From DASUBV01 sp035763085 (GTDB lineage Bacteria; Actinomycetota; Actinomycetes; Streptosporangiales; Streptosporangiaceae), in NCBI GenBank assembly GCA_035763085.1, contig DASUBV010000179.1:1-19996 (forward strand): a DNA stretch of 19,996 nt. The letters run 5' to 3'. This document shows, piece after piece, positions 6,248-13,733 of the stretch. The translations under genes and the position numbers were made by a program. The notes under the pieces were generated by a model. It made no database searches, was not told where the DNA came from, and saw only the letters and a list, made by a program, of their open reading frames with translations. Numbering within the stretch: the stretch's first letter is position 1; each line of letters opens with the position of its first letter.

Positions 6248-7517
6248 GGGTCAGCTCCCGTAGCTGGGCGGCGTCCTTGTCGCCGCGGCCGGACAGGGTG
6301 ATCAGGACGGTGCCGCCCGCGGGCAGCTCGCCGGACCGGGCAGCGCGCGCCGCCCAGGCCAGCGCGTGCGCAGACTCCAGCGCGGGCAGGATCCCCTCGG
6401 CCCGGGCGCACAGGCTGACGGCGGCGAGGGCCTCCGCGTCGTTCACGGTGTGATACTCGGCGCGCCCGATGGCAGCCAGGTGGGCATGCTCGGGCCCGAC
6501 CCCGGGGTAGTCGAGGCCCGCCGAGATGGACTCGGCCTCGATGATCTGGCCGTGCTCATCCTGGAGGAACACCGACTGGAAGCCGTGCAGCACGCCAGGG
6601 GCGCCGTGGCTGATGCCGGCCCCGCCCGCTGCTTCCACGCCGACCAGTCGGGCCTGGGTGGCGGCGAACCCGGCGAAGGTGCCGGCGGCGTTGGAGCCAC
6701 CGCCGATGCACGCGACGACGACATCGGGCGCCCCGGCAGGCAGCAGCGCGGCGCACTGCGCGCGGGCCTCGTCGCCGATGACCCGCTGGAACTCGCGGAC
6801 CAGCCACGGGTACGGGTGCGGGCCGACGACCGAGCCGATGCAGTAGTGGGCGGTGCTGACGGCCGTCACCCAGTGCCGCAGGGCCTGAGAGGTGGCGTCC
6901 TTGAGGGTGCGCGATCCGGTGCTGACCGGCACGACGGCGGCACCGAGCAGTTCCATCCGGAAGACGTTGAGCTCCTGGCGGACCATGTCGCGCTCGCCCA
7001 TGAACACGGTGCAGCCCAGGCCCAGCCGGGCGGCCATCGTGGCGGTGGCGACGCCGTGCTGGCCCGCGCCGGTCTCGGCGATCAGCTCGGTTTTGCCCAT
7101 CCGCCGGGCCAGCAGGCCCTGGCCCACCACGTTGTTGATCTTGTGGCTGCCGGTGTGGGCGAGGTCCTCCCGCTTGAGCAGGACCCGTACGCCCAGGGCG
7201 GCCGACAGCCCGGGAGCCTCGGTGACCGGGGTCGGGCGGCCAGCGTAGTCGTGCAGCATGTCGCGGACCTCGGCCCGGAACGAGGCGTCGGACCAGGCCT
7301 GGCGGAACGCGTGCTCCAGTTCCTCACAGGCGGGGATCAGCGCCTCGGGGACGAACCGGCCGCCGAAATCGCCGAACCGGCCGCTGGAGCCCGGGTCGGC
7401 GGGCATGGGGCTGATGACGGCAGGCACCGGGCGGCTCGCGGGTGCGGACGGGGCCGATGCGGCGACCGCGAGGCTGGCGGTGGCGGTGGCGGGCAGAAGC
7501 TGATCATGATCAGGCAT
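6234..7517 (-). CDS. trpB: Tryptophan synthase beta subunit
   Basis: A 427-residue PLP enzyme that condenses indole with L-serine to give L-tryptophan. Landmarks are GRFGDFGGRFVPEALIP at the mature start, the PLP-lysine motif HTGSHKINNVVGQ (Lys126), the catalytic Glu148 in IAETGAGQHGVATA, IGSVVGPHPYPW, the phosphate-binding GGGSN motif and the closing LSGRGDKD. All key residues are present. The ATG at 7517 is supported by GAGGAG 8 nt upstream. This gives a 45-residue Ala/Pro/Ser-rich N-terminal extension before the conserved start. It is first in the operon trpB-trpA-gntR, with a large palindrome just upstream of the ribosome binding site. The leader is too short for a trp attenuator or T-box, which favours repressor control. 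Confidence 0.95.
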   Translation of the reverse strand: MPDHDQLLPATATASLAVAASAPSAPASRPVPAVISPMPADPGSSGRFGDFGGRFVPEALIPACEELEHAFRQAWSDASFRAEVRDMLHDYAGRPTPVTEAPGLSAALGVRVLLKREDLAHTGSHKINNVVGQGLLARRMGKTELIAETGAGQHGVATATMAARLGLGCTVFMGERDMVRQELNVFRMELLGAAVVPVSTGSRTLKDATSQALRHWVTAVSTAHYCIGSVVGPHPYPWLVREFQRVIGDEARAQCAALLPAGAPDVVVACIGGGSNAAGTFAGFAATQARLVGVEAAGGAGISHGAPGVLHGFQSVFLQDEHGQIIEAESISAGLDYPGVGPEHAHLAAIGRAEYHTVNDAEALAAVSLCARAEGILPALESAHALAWAARAARSGELPAGGTVLITLSGRGDKDAAQLRELTHGRR

Positions 7518-7532
7518 CTTTGGTGCTCCTCT

Positions 7533-7558
7533 GTGCTGGAGTTCTAGAACTCTAGCAC
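7533..7558. promoter_or_regulatory. 26-bp palindrome, candidate GntR operator before trpB
   Basis: The core GAGTTCTAGAACTC (7539-7552) is a perfect 14-bp palindrome. The symmetry extends outward for GTGCT/AGCAC, so only one pair (7538/7553) breaks a 26-bp dyad. It lies 15 bp from the trpB ATG, immediately before the GAGGAG. A TAnnnT-type -10 (TAGAGT, minus strand 7554-7549) falls inside it, so a bound repressor would block the operon. The UTRA-type GntR at the end of the same operon is the natural candidate ligand. The site could also affect the divergent methyltransferase. Confidence 0.65.
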
Positions 7559-7608
7559 GGTACTCCCTCTCGTCGCCGGCCCGGACCGGCGCGTGCCATC
7601 GTGGTCAT

Positions 7609-8226
7609 ATGGATGGCCAGCTTCGCTCCTGGGCGACCGAGCGTCCTGTCACCTCGCCGTTCGCGCTTCCGGCCGGGATACGCGGGCGGCTGGCCGGGTG
7701 GTTCATGCTGATCAGCAACAAGCAGAGCGACCTGCTCCCGGTCCTGGACGTGCGGCCCGGTGCTGAGGTGCTCGAGGTCGGCTACGGCCCGGGCGGCCTG
7801 ATCCGGCTGCTCTCCGCGCGGACCGAGGCCAGGCTCATCCGGGGCGTGGACCCGTCACCGGAGATGGCGGAGCACGCGACACGGGTCAACCGGGCGGCGG
7901 TCCGCTCCGGCCGGGTCCAGCTCAGCGTGGGCAGCGCGGAGCACACCGGCCTGGCGGCCCGCAGCGTGGATTATGTGGTGGCCGTCAACAACGTCGCCAT
8001 CTGGCCCGACCTCGACGCGGGCCTGCGCGAGCTGCACCGGGTCCTGCGGCCCGGCGGCAGCGTCGTCATCGCCTGGCACGGCGGGACATCGCCGTCGCGG
8101 ATCACCCGCAGCCTGGAGCTCCCGGCGGACAAGATGGCCCGCATCCGGGCCGCCATCGCCAGCTTGTTCACGAACGTCACCGAGCTGCAGCTATCCAATC
8201 TTGACGTGTTCAAGGCCTGCTGCTGA
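7609..8226 (+). CDS. Class I SAM-dependent methyltransferase
   Basis: A 205-residue protein with the Methyltransf_11/25-type Rossmann core. Motif I is VLEVGYGPGGLIRLL (about 54-68), the acidic end of strand beta2 is GVDPSPEMAEHA (79-90), and the motif VGSAEHTGLAARSVDYVVAVNNVAIW leads to LRELHRVLRPGGSVVIAWHG (139-158). It should transfer a methyl group to a small molecule, but the acceptor is not predictable. The ATG at 7609 has no clear Shine-Dalgarno sequence and may be translated from a short leader. It is divergent from trpB, about 50 bp beyond the palindrome, so it may share regulation with the trp genes. A role in modifying a tryptophan-derived compound would be speculation. Confidence 0.88.
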   Translation: MDGQLRSWATERPVTSPFALPAGIRGRLAGWFMLISNKQSDLLPVLDVRPGAEVLEVGYGPGGLIRLLSARTEARLIRGVDPSPEMAEHATRVNRAAVRSGRVQLSVGSAEHTGLAARSVDYVVAVNNVAIWPDLDAGLRELHRVLRPGGSVVIAWHGGTSPSRITRSLELPADKMARIRAAIASLFTNVTELQLSNLDVFKACC

Positions 8227-8671
8227 GCGCACCGCGTGCTCGCCGGCCTCCGGCGGCACAGGCCGCAGGTGAGCTCGATCGCCGAGGCCACGCAGGTGTC
8301 ACGCAGTGACCCGGGTCGCTACCCGGCGCGGGGCCGGCTCGCCTCGGTCGCCGGCGGCACCGGCCCGCAGAACCAGCCGTCTCGCAGGGCCGCGCCGCCG
8401 CCCTGGAGGACCGCGGCCTCGACATTGAAGTCCTGCTCGGTTCCGCCGCGCACGTCCGGGGCCCCGGACACCCCCGCGGGCGGTGAGCCTCAGCCAGGCG
8501 GGGCCGGCGCGGGCAGGGCTGGCCCGCCGCTCGCCAGGGTGTCGCGGAGCGCTCCACACCATCCTGCCGCCGGCGTACGGGCTGGCGACCCTGCTGCCGG
8601 CCCTGGCCGGGCTGGCGGCCGTGGTCTCGATGTGGCGCGCCGGCCGCGGCAGCGCGCGCCCCTAGGGCCGG
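8227..8671. other. 445-bp stretch with no convincing gene; possible decayed coding remnant
   Basis: After the methyltransferase stop there is a hairpin (8311-8326). In frame 3, 8400-8486 would read ALEDRGLDIEVLLGSAAHVR and a few more residues with G/C-rich third positions. It ends in a GTGA overlap with a 60-codon frame starting at GTG 8483. That frame ends at 8665 and contains one hydrophobic segment (ILPPAYGLATLLPALAGLAA). This vaguely recalls the end of ABC1/UbiB-type kinases followed by a membrane helix, but the match is too weak to name. It may be a gene remnant or simple chance in GC-rich DNA. Confidence 0.25.
8311..8326 (+). terminator. Hairpin downstream of the methyltransferase gene
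   Basis: CCGGGT-CGCT-ACCCGG is a perfect 6-bp stem with a 4-nt loop, 85 bp after the methyltransferase stop. It has no T-tract. It is a possible terminator only. Confidence 0.3.
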
Positions 8672-9772
8672 TCAGGATTGCTGGTCAGGGCGGCCGATGT
8701 CGATGACGATCACGGCGGTGTCGTCGTCTCCGCCGCCGCGGCTGGCGAGGCCGGCGAGGTTCCGGGCGGCCTGGCCGGGATCGGCGACGGCGGACAGGAC
8801 CGCGGCGAGCTGGGCCTGGTCAGCCTGGGCGGTCAGCCCGTCGGTGCACAGGAGCAGCCGGGCAGCGCCGGTCACGGCCGGCATGATGATGTCGGCGTCG
8901 ATGACCGGCGCCAGGCCGAGTGCCCGGGTGAGCAGAGCGCGCCGGGGATGCGCGCGCCACTGCCGGGTGGTGAGCTGGTCAGCGTCGACCAGACCCTGGA
9001 CCAGGCTGTGGTCGCGGGTGAGCTGCCGCAGTTCCCGGTCCTGGAAGAGGTAGGCGCGGGAGTCCCCGACGTGGGCAACCGCGAGCCGCAGGCGCGGGCT
9101 GGTGTCGAGAACGGCGACTGCGGTAATGGTGGTTGCCATGCCGCTGAGGGCCGGGTCGCTGTCGGCTCGCTGCCAGACGGCGCGGCCGGCCTCGCACGCC
9201 GCGGTCGCCAGCGCCTCGGCACTGGGCGGGGCGGTGAACGCGGCTTGGAGCGTGTCGAGTGCCAGGCGGCTGGCGATCTCGCCGCCGGGAGAGTCGCCCA
9301 TGCCGTCGGCGACGGCGAACAACGGCGGGCTGACCAGCAGGGCGTCCTGGTTGACGGCCCGGCTACTGCCCTGGCGGGCGGCTGAGCCCGCGGCCATCGC
9401 CAGCACCGGCCTGCCTCCGCCGTGTCGTGCCGGGAGCGCATCCGCGGCGGGCAGGCTGAGCTGGTCGCGGGCCCGGGCGAGCGCCTGCCGGCGGCCCGCC
9501 AGCTCGACGTCGAGTTCTTCCGCCCAGCGCTGCAGCGTGTCCGGGTCCGGGTGCTGCAGGAACTCCGCGATCTCGCTGAGGGGGATCCCGGCCTTCCGCA
9601 GCAGCAGGATCAGCCGGGCTTGCTGAAGCTGGCCGGGCGCGTAGTAGCGGTACCCGGAGCAGCTGTCCACCGCCGCAGGGACGAGCAGGCCCGCCGCCGC
9701 GTAGGTGCGCAGCACTTTGGCGGACAGCCCCGAGCGGGCCGAGAACTCGCCGATGGCCATCAGCTCATCCAC
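8672..9772 (-). CDS. MerR-type regulator fused to a PP2C-family protein phosphatase
   Basis: A 366-residue two-domain protein. Residues 5-75 form a MerR DNA-binding domain (MAIGEFSARSGLSAKVLRTY, then GYRYYAPGQLQQARLILLLR), and residues 78-105 form the long dimerisation helix. Residues 125-360 form a complete PP2C/PPM Ser/Thr phosphatase: R-x-x-NQD with Asp143, ADGMG with Asp156, AHVGDSRAYL, LLLCTDGL with Asp311, and GGGDDDTAVIVI with Asp349-351. These Asp residues are the usual metal ligands, so phosphatase activity is expected. In normal MerR proteins a ligand-binding domain occupies this position. The start is GTG 9772; ATG 9760 is an alternative. With the promoter boxes at 9779-9784 and 9804-9809, the mRNA may be leaderless. 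It is divergent from the ABC exporter genes and probably regulates them. Confidence 0.9.
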   Translation of the reverse strand: MDELMAIGEFSARSGLSAKVLRTYAAAGLLVPAAVDSCSGYRYYAPGQLQQARLILLLRKAGIPLSEIAEFLQHPDPDTLQRWAEELDVELAGRRQALARARDQLSLPAADALPARHGGGRPVLAMAAGSAARQGSSRAVNQDALLVSPPLFAVADGMGDSPGGEIASRLALDTLQAAFTAPPSAEALATAACEAGRAVWQRADSDPALSGMATTITAVAVLDTSPRLRLAVAHVGDSRAYLFQDRELRQLTRDHSLVQGLVDADQLTTRQWRAHPRRALLTRALGLAPVIDADIIMPAVTGAARLLLCTDGLTAQADQAQLAAVLSAVADPGQAARNLAGLASRGGGDDDTAVIVIDIGRPDQQS

Positions 9773-9776
9773 GAGA

Positions 9777-9809
9777 CCACCCTGAAGCCTGACCTACGGG
9801 CAAAGTCAA
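9777..9809 (-). promoter_or_regulatory. Promoter/operator element of the MerR-PP2C gene
   Basis: On the minus strand TTGACT (9809-9804) and CAGGGT (9784-9779) are separated by exactly 19 bp, the long spacer typical of MerR-controlled promoters. The -10 ends 6 nt before the GTG start, so transcription probably starts at or next to the start codon. The 33-bp block (9809 to 9777) matches the block at 9856-9888 on the other strand at 26 of 33 positions. Confidence 0.6.
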
Positions 9810-9855
9810 CCTCCGCCCCGCGCGTCACCCAGCCGCCGGGCACATTCATGAGCAC

Positions 9856-9888
9856 TTGACTCTGCCCGCCGGTGAGACTCCACGGTGG
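9856..9888 (+). promoter_or_regulatory. Promoter/operator element of the ABC exporter operon
   Basis: TTGACT (9856-9861), a 19-bp spacer and CACGGT (9881-9886). The block shares TTGACT, TGCCCG, GGT, AG, CT, CA and GGTGG with the element at 9777-9809, in the same order and spacing. An imperfect dyad, GA-TCT--CCG against CGG--AGA-TC, spans 9858-9880 between the two boxes. It lies 42 bp upstream of the exporter ATG. The MerR-PP2C protein is the likely binder. Confidence 0.55.
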
Positions 9889-9930
9889 CCCGGATACCGT
9901 CCGCCGACCCGGGAGATGACGTGACAGGGC

Positions 9931-11772
9931 ATGCACGTACTCAATGATCGGATTGTCTTGCTCCGGGCCCTGCGGGCCGCCGGACCGCTCCTGATTTCGG
10001 GCCTGTGCCTCGTCCGCGTGATCGGCGCGAGCGTGCCAGCCAGCATCGCGATCACGATCGGCGCCATCGTGAGCAGGCTCGCCGCCCCGTCCAGCGGCGA
10101 CCTGCTCACCATCCTCCTGGCCCCGCTCGCGGCGCTTGGCTGCGTCGTCTATGCCGGCCACCTGGCCGATGCCGCGGCCAGGCCACTGGAGTTCCAGGCC
10201 CGCGCGCGCATCGACGGCGCCCACCGGGCACAGATCCTGGCGATGACCACAGCGGTCCCGTTCATCGCGCCGCTGGAGCGTCCGGAGGTTCAGCAGCTCA
10301 TCCGGCAGGCGGCCGCCGAGCCTGATTATGGCGTGACAACGCCCGCTGACGGCGCCCTGGCCCAGCTCCGCTGGCTCGCCGGCCTGACCGGCGTAGTGAC
10401 GATCTGCGCTGTCCTCGCGCAGTTCGCGTGGTGGCTGATTCCGGTCCTGGTCGTCCCCGCAGCCATTGGCCTCTGTCTGCGCAGCCGTCAGTATTCCGCC
10501 GCAGTCCGCGCTCTCGGGGTCGCTGCGAAGGAGGAACTGCATGCCGACGTCTGGCGTCGCGCGGCCGCGTCCAGTGCTGAGGGCAAGGATGTTCGCATCT
10601 TCGGGCTCGGCGACTGGATGGTCGAGCGCATGCAGGATCACATCCTCGCCGGCAACTCACCGTTCTGGACGTCCGTCGTCGGGATAGCCAGACGGTCCTG
10701 GATTCAGTTCGCCCTGGCCGTCGCCGGCCTGCTGCCGGCCTACGTCCTGGTCACCGTGGCTGCCGGTCACGGGACCACTCCGGCAGAATTGCAGACGGCC
10801 GTCCTCGTCTCGGGATGGGCGGTCTTCAGCTCCATCGGCAGCAGCGACATCGTGTACCGCATGGCCGGCTCGGTCGGCGTGCTCCGCGCTCGCGCCGACC
10901 TGGGCACCTCGCTCGGCCAGCGGCGCGGCACCGACGCGAGGCCGGCAGTGGTGCCCCCGCAGGTGCGGGGCAGTCTTCCGCACATCCGGCTCACCGGTGT
11001 GCGGTTCGCCTACCCCGGTGGCAGCCCGGTCCTCGACCGGCTCGACCTGGAGATCCGCCCCGGAGAACTGCTCGCCGTCGTCGGCCTGAATGGCGCCGGC
11101 AAGTCCACGCTGATCAAGTTGCTGGCGGGCCTGTACCAGCCCGATGGCGGTCAGATCACCGCCGGCGGATGCCCCATCGACTCGGCCGGCTGGGCGGCAT
11201 GGCGGCGCCGGATCGCGATCGTGTTCCAGGACTTCGTGCACTACGAGTTCTCCGTCGCCGACAACGTCCTGCTCGGCGACGCTAGCGCGCCAGCCGACAG
11301 GCAGGCGGCCAGCCGGTCGGCGGCCGAGGCGGGACTGGACGAGGTCCTGCGCCAGCTTCCCTCGGGGTGGGACACACCCCTGTCCCGCGCTCGCCGCGGC
11401 GGGGTCGACCTGTCCGGCGGGCAGTGGCAGCAGGTGGTACTCGCACGTGCGCTCTACGCTGTCCGGCTCGGCGCCCAGTTGCTGGTCCTCGACGAGCCGA
11501 CTGCGCATCTGGATGTGCGTTCTGAGTCCGAGGTCTTCGACCGCCTCGCCCGCCGCCGCGGCAACGCCAGCATCGTCTTGATCTCGCATCGCCTGTCGAC
11601 GGTCCGCCAGGCTGACCGGATCGTGCTGCTCGACGGTGGCCGGATCACCGAGTCCGGCTCGCACGATGAGCTCATGGCGACCGGCGGCACGTACGCGGCG
11701 ATGTTTGACCTGCAGGCCCGCCGATTCGCGGATGGCGACGCCCGGGCGACCGGTGCGGACACAGCGCCGTGA
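9931..11772 (+). CDS. ABC transporter half-molecule (membrane domain plus ATPase), first partner
   Basis: A 613-residue exporter-type half-transporter. An N-terminal membrane domain (about 1-330) has hydrophobic segments near 17-50, 58-76, 149-184 and 256-303. It is followed by a complete nucleotide-binding domain: Walker A GLNGAGKST (385-393), Q-loop VFQDF with Gln433, signature LSGGQ (494-498), Walker B LLVLDEP with Asp521/Glu522, and switch His553 in ISHRLSTV. All ATPase residues are intact. The ATG at 9931 has only a weak ribosome binding site. Its stop overlaps the start of the next half-transporter by 4 bp (GTGA), so the two are probably coupled and form a heterodimer in the cytoplasmic membrane. 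The exported substrate is unknown; peptide, lipid and drug export are all possible. Confidence 0.92.
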   Translation: MHVLNDRIVLLRALRAAGPLLISGLCLVRVIGASVPASIAITIGAIVSRLAAPSSGDLLTILLAPLAALGCVVYAGHLADAAARPLEFQARARIDGAHRAQILAMTTAVPFIAPLERPEVQQLIRQAAAEPDYGVTTPADGALAQLRWLAGLTGVVTICAVLAQFAWWLIPVLVVPAAIGLCLRSRQYSAAVRALGVAAKEELHADVWRRAAASSAEGKDVRIFGLGDWMVERMQDHILAGNSPFWTSVVGIARRSWIQFALAVAGLLPAYVLVTVAAGHGTTPAELQTAVLVSGWAVFSSIGSSDIVYRMAGSVGVLRARADLGTSLGQRRGTDARPAVVPPQVRGSLPHIRLTGVRFAYPGGSPVLDRLDLEIRPGELLAVVGLNGAGKSTLIKLLAGLYQPDGGQITAGGCPIDSAGWAAWRRRIAIVFQDFVHYEFSVADNVLLGDASAPADRQAASRSAAEAGLDEVLRQLPSGWDTPLSRARRGGVDLSGGQWQQVVLARALYAVRLGAQLLVLDEPTAHLDVRSESEVFDRLARRRGNASIVLISHRLSTVRQADRIVLLDGGRITESGSHDELMATGGTYAAMFDLQARRFADGDARATGADTAP

Positions 11773-13604
11773 CCCGCCCCGTCCGCATCTGGGCCCGGCT
11801 ATTCACCGACATCATGAACCTGTCCTGGCAGCGGGCGCCTGGCCTCACTCTTGCCGCCTGGCTCTCCCTCTTCGGCAACGTGGCCGCGACTGGCGGCGCT
11901 GCCCTGGCGCTGCGCGCCGCCGTGGACGCCACCAGCACCGGCCAGCTAGCGGCCGGGGTTGCCGGCGCCGCTGGCGCCGCGGCCGCCTACGGCCTCCTCG
12001 TCGTGGCGCGCGACATTACTGACGCCCTCATTCTGGCGATTGCCGACCAGGTCGGCCGCCGCGACATTCACCCGCAGATCCATCGTGACCTCGCCACCCT
12101 GGAAGGCCTGGAGCACCTGGAGCGAAGCGAGTACCTGGACAGAGTCACGCTGGTCAGCAAGTCCGGCGGGCGGCTGGCCGCCGGGGCGTGGAACGGGCTC
12201 AAGGCGGTAGCCGCCATCCTCGGCCTCGTCCTGATGATCCTGCTGCTGGGCGGCGTCAGCCCCTGGCTGCTGGCCCTCCCGGTCTTCGCGGCGCTGCCGA
12301 TCTGGTTCGATCACCGTGGCCAGCTCACGATTCAGCGCGCCGACATCGCCACCGCCGAGCCCTATCGCCTGCAGCAGCACCTCTTTGACCTGTGCGTGAG
12401 CCCGGTTAGCGGCAAGGAGCTCCGCGTCGCCGCCGCCGGCCCCGAGCTAACGCGGCGGCAGCGGGACTCGTGGCGGGCGGCGATGAGCGCCCGGGCCAGG
12501 GCGCAGTACCTCGCCAGCGCCTGGACCGTGCTCGGCTGGACGATCTTCGTTGCCGCGTTCACGGGCGGGCTCGCCCTCGCTGCCCGTCAGGTCGCCGGGG
12601 GTCACGGATCCGCCGGCGACCTGGTGCTCCTGGTGACCATTGCCGCGACCCTGCGTGCCTGCGTGCAGTCCGCGGTCGACAGCACCACGGCAACCGCGAG
12701 CGCCCGGCAGCATATTGGCCCCTACCTCTGGCTGCGCGACTACGCCGCCCGGGCGAGGGCCGGCCGCAGTGGCGCCGCCGCGCCCCCCGGGCAGCTGAGC
12801 GACGGCATCTGCCTCGAGCACGTCTCGTTCCGCTACCCGGATGCCGCAGCGCCCGCGCTCGACGACATCACGGTCCGGTTCCCGGCCGGCTCGGTGGTCG
12901 CCATCGTCGGCGAGTACGGCTCGGGCAAGAGCACCCTGGTCAAGCTGCTCGGCAAGTTCTACCAGCCGGAGACCGGGCGGATAACCGTCGACGGCACGGA
13001 CCTCGCCGACCTGAACACCGAGGAATGGCGGCTCCGGTGCACCGCGGCGTTCCAGGATTTCGGCCGCTTCCATACCGCCTTCAGGCAGAACGTGGGCCTC
13101 GGGGACCTGCCTGCCCTGGACGACGAGACGCGGATCCGCTCCGCCCTCGACGCGGCCGGTGCCGGCCAGCTTGCCGGTGAGCTGCCTGATGGCCTCGGCA
13201 CGCTGCTCGGCACCCAGCTCGGCGGGATCGAGCTCTCCGAGGGGCAGTGGCAGCGGGCGGCCCTTGCCCGCGCCTCCATGCGCACCAGCCCGCTCCTGCT
13301 GATCCTCGACGAGCCCACCGCCTCCCTGGACGCGCCGAGCGAGCAGGCCATCGTCGAGCGCTACATGGACCGCGCCCGGGACTGCGCGGCCCGGCTGGGC
13401 ACGATCACCGTCATCGTGTCGCACAGGTTCGCGACCGTGACCGGCGCGGACCTCATCATGGTCCTGGATCATGGCCGGATCACCGAGTCCGGCAGCCACG
13501 CTGAGCTCCTCGCCCGCGACGGCAGCTACGCCGAGCTGTACGGCATCCAGGTCAGCGCGTACCGGAAGTTCCGGGCTGCCGCGCGGCCGCCCGGGCCCGG
13601 ATAG
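11769..13604 (+). CDS. ABC transporter half-molecule (membrane domain plus ATPase), second partner
   Basis: A 611-residue half-transporter of the same build as its upstream neighbour. Membrane segments lie near 27-52, 60-95, 144-180, 250-273 and 283-300. The ATPase domain has Walker A GEYGSGKST (381-389), Q-loop AFQDF with Gln429, Walker B LLILDEP with Asp514/Glu515 and switch His552. Its signature motif is LSEGQ (489-493) rather than LSGGQ, a modest change that may make the two ATP sites of the heterodimer unequal. It starts at GTG 11769 inside the previous stop codon (GTGA overlap). Both partners carry a GQWQ run after the signature, so they look like old paralogues. Confidence 0.92.
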   Translation: MTRPVRIWARLFTDIMNLSWQRAPGLTLAAWLSLFGNVAATGGAALALRAAVDATSTGQLAAGVAGAAGAAAAYGLLVVARDITDALILAIADQVGRRDIHPQIHRDLATLEGLEHLERSEYLDRVTLVSKSGGRLAAGAWNGLKAVAAILGLVLMILLLGGVSPWLLALPVFAALPIWFDHRGQLTIQRADIATAEPYRLQQHLFDLCVSPVSGKELRVAAAGPELTRRQRDSWRAAMSARARAQYLASAWTVLGWTIFVAAFTGGLALAARQVAGGHGSAGDLVLLVTIAATLRACVQSAVDSTTATASARQHIGPYLWLRDYAARARAGRSGAAAPPGQLSDGICLEHVSFRYPDAAAPALDDITVRFPAGSVVAIVGEYGSGKSTLVKLLGKFYQPETGRITVDGTDLADLNTEEWRLRCTAAFQDFGRFHTAFRQNVGLGDLPALDDETRIRSALDAAGAGQLAGELPDGLGTLLGTQLGGIELSEGQWQRAALARASMRTSPLLLILDEPTASLDAPSEQAIVERYMDRARDCAARLGTITVIVSHRFATVTGADLIMVLDHGRITESGSHAELLARDGSYAELYGIQVSAYRKFRAAARPPGPG

Positions 13605-13623
13605 CCGAGTTGCCCGGCCAGCG

Positions 13624-13652
13624 CGCGGCCGAAATGCAGGCGACCTGCCGCG
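13624..13652 (+). terminator. Hairpin between the exporter genes and the aldo/keto reductase
   Basis: GCAGG-CGA-CCTGC (13636-13648) is a perfect 5-bp stem, flanked by CGCG on both sides that could add outer pairs. It could partly end the exporter transcript. No T-tract follows. The 129-bp gap also contains a short direct repeat (GTGTCTGG / GCGTCTGG) of unknown meaning. Confidence 0.25.
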
Positions 13653-13733
13653 TGAGCGCCGGCAGACTGTGGTGTCTGGTGGCGTCTGGCCCAGTGTGCG
13701 CCGGGACGTGCACCGAAGATTCCAGGAGGCTTC

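Noticed and set aside
6366..7547. A 393-codon open frame on the plus strand opposite trpB
   Set aside because: It is antisense to a fully conserved trpB, has low-complexity Gly/Ala/Asp composition and no recognisable motif.
7518..7608. A trp leader peptide, attenuator or T-box upstream of trpB
   Set aside because: The region between the palindrome and the start codon is only about 15 bp, and no run of Trp codons or alternative hairpins is visible.
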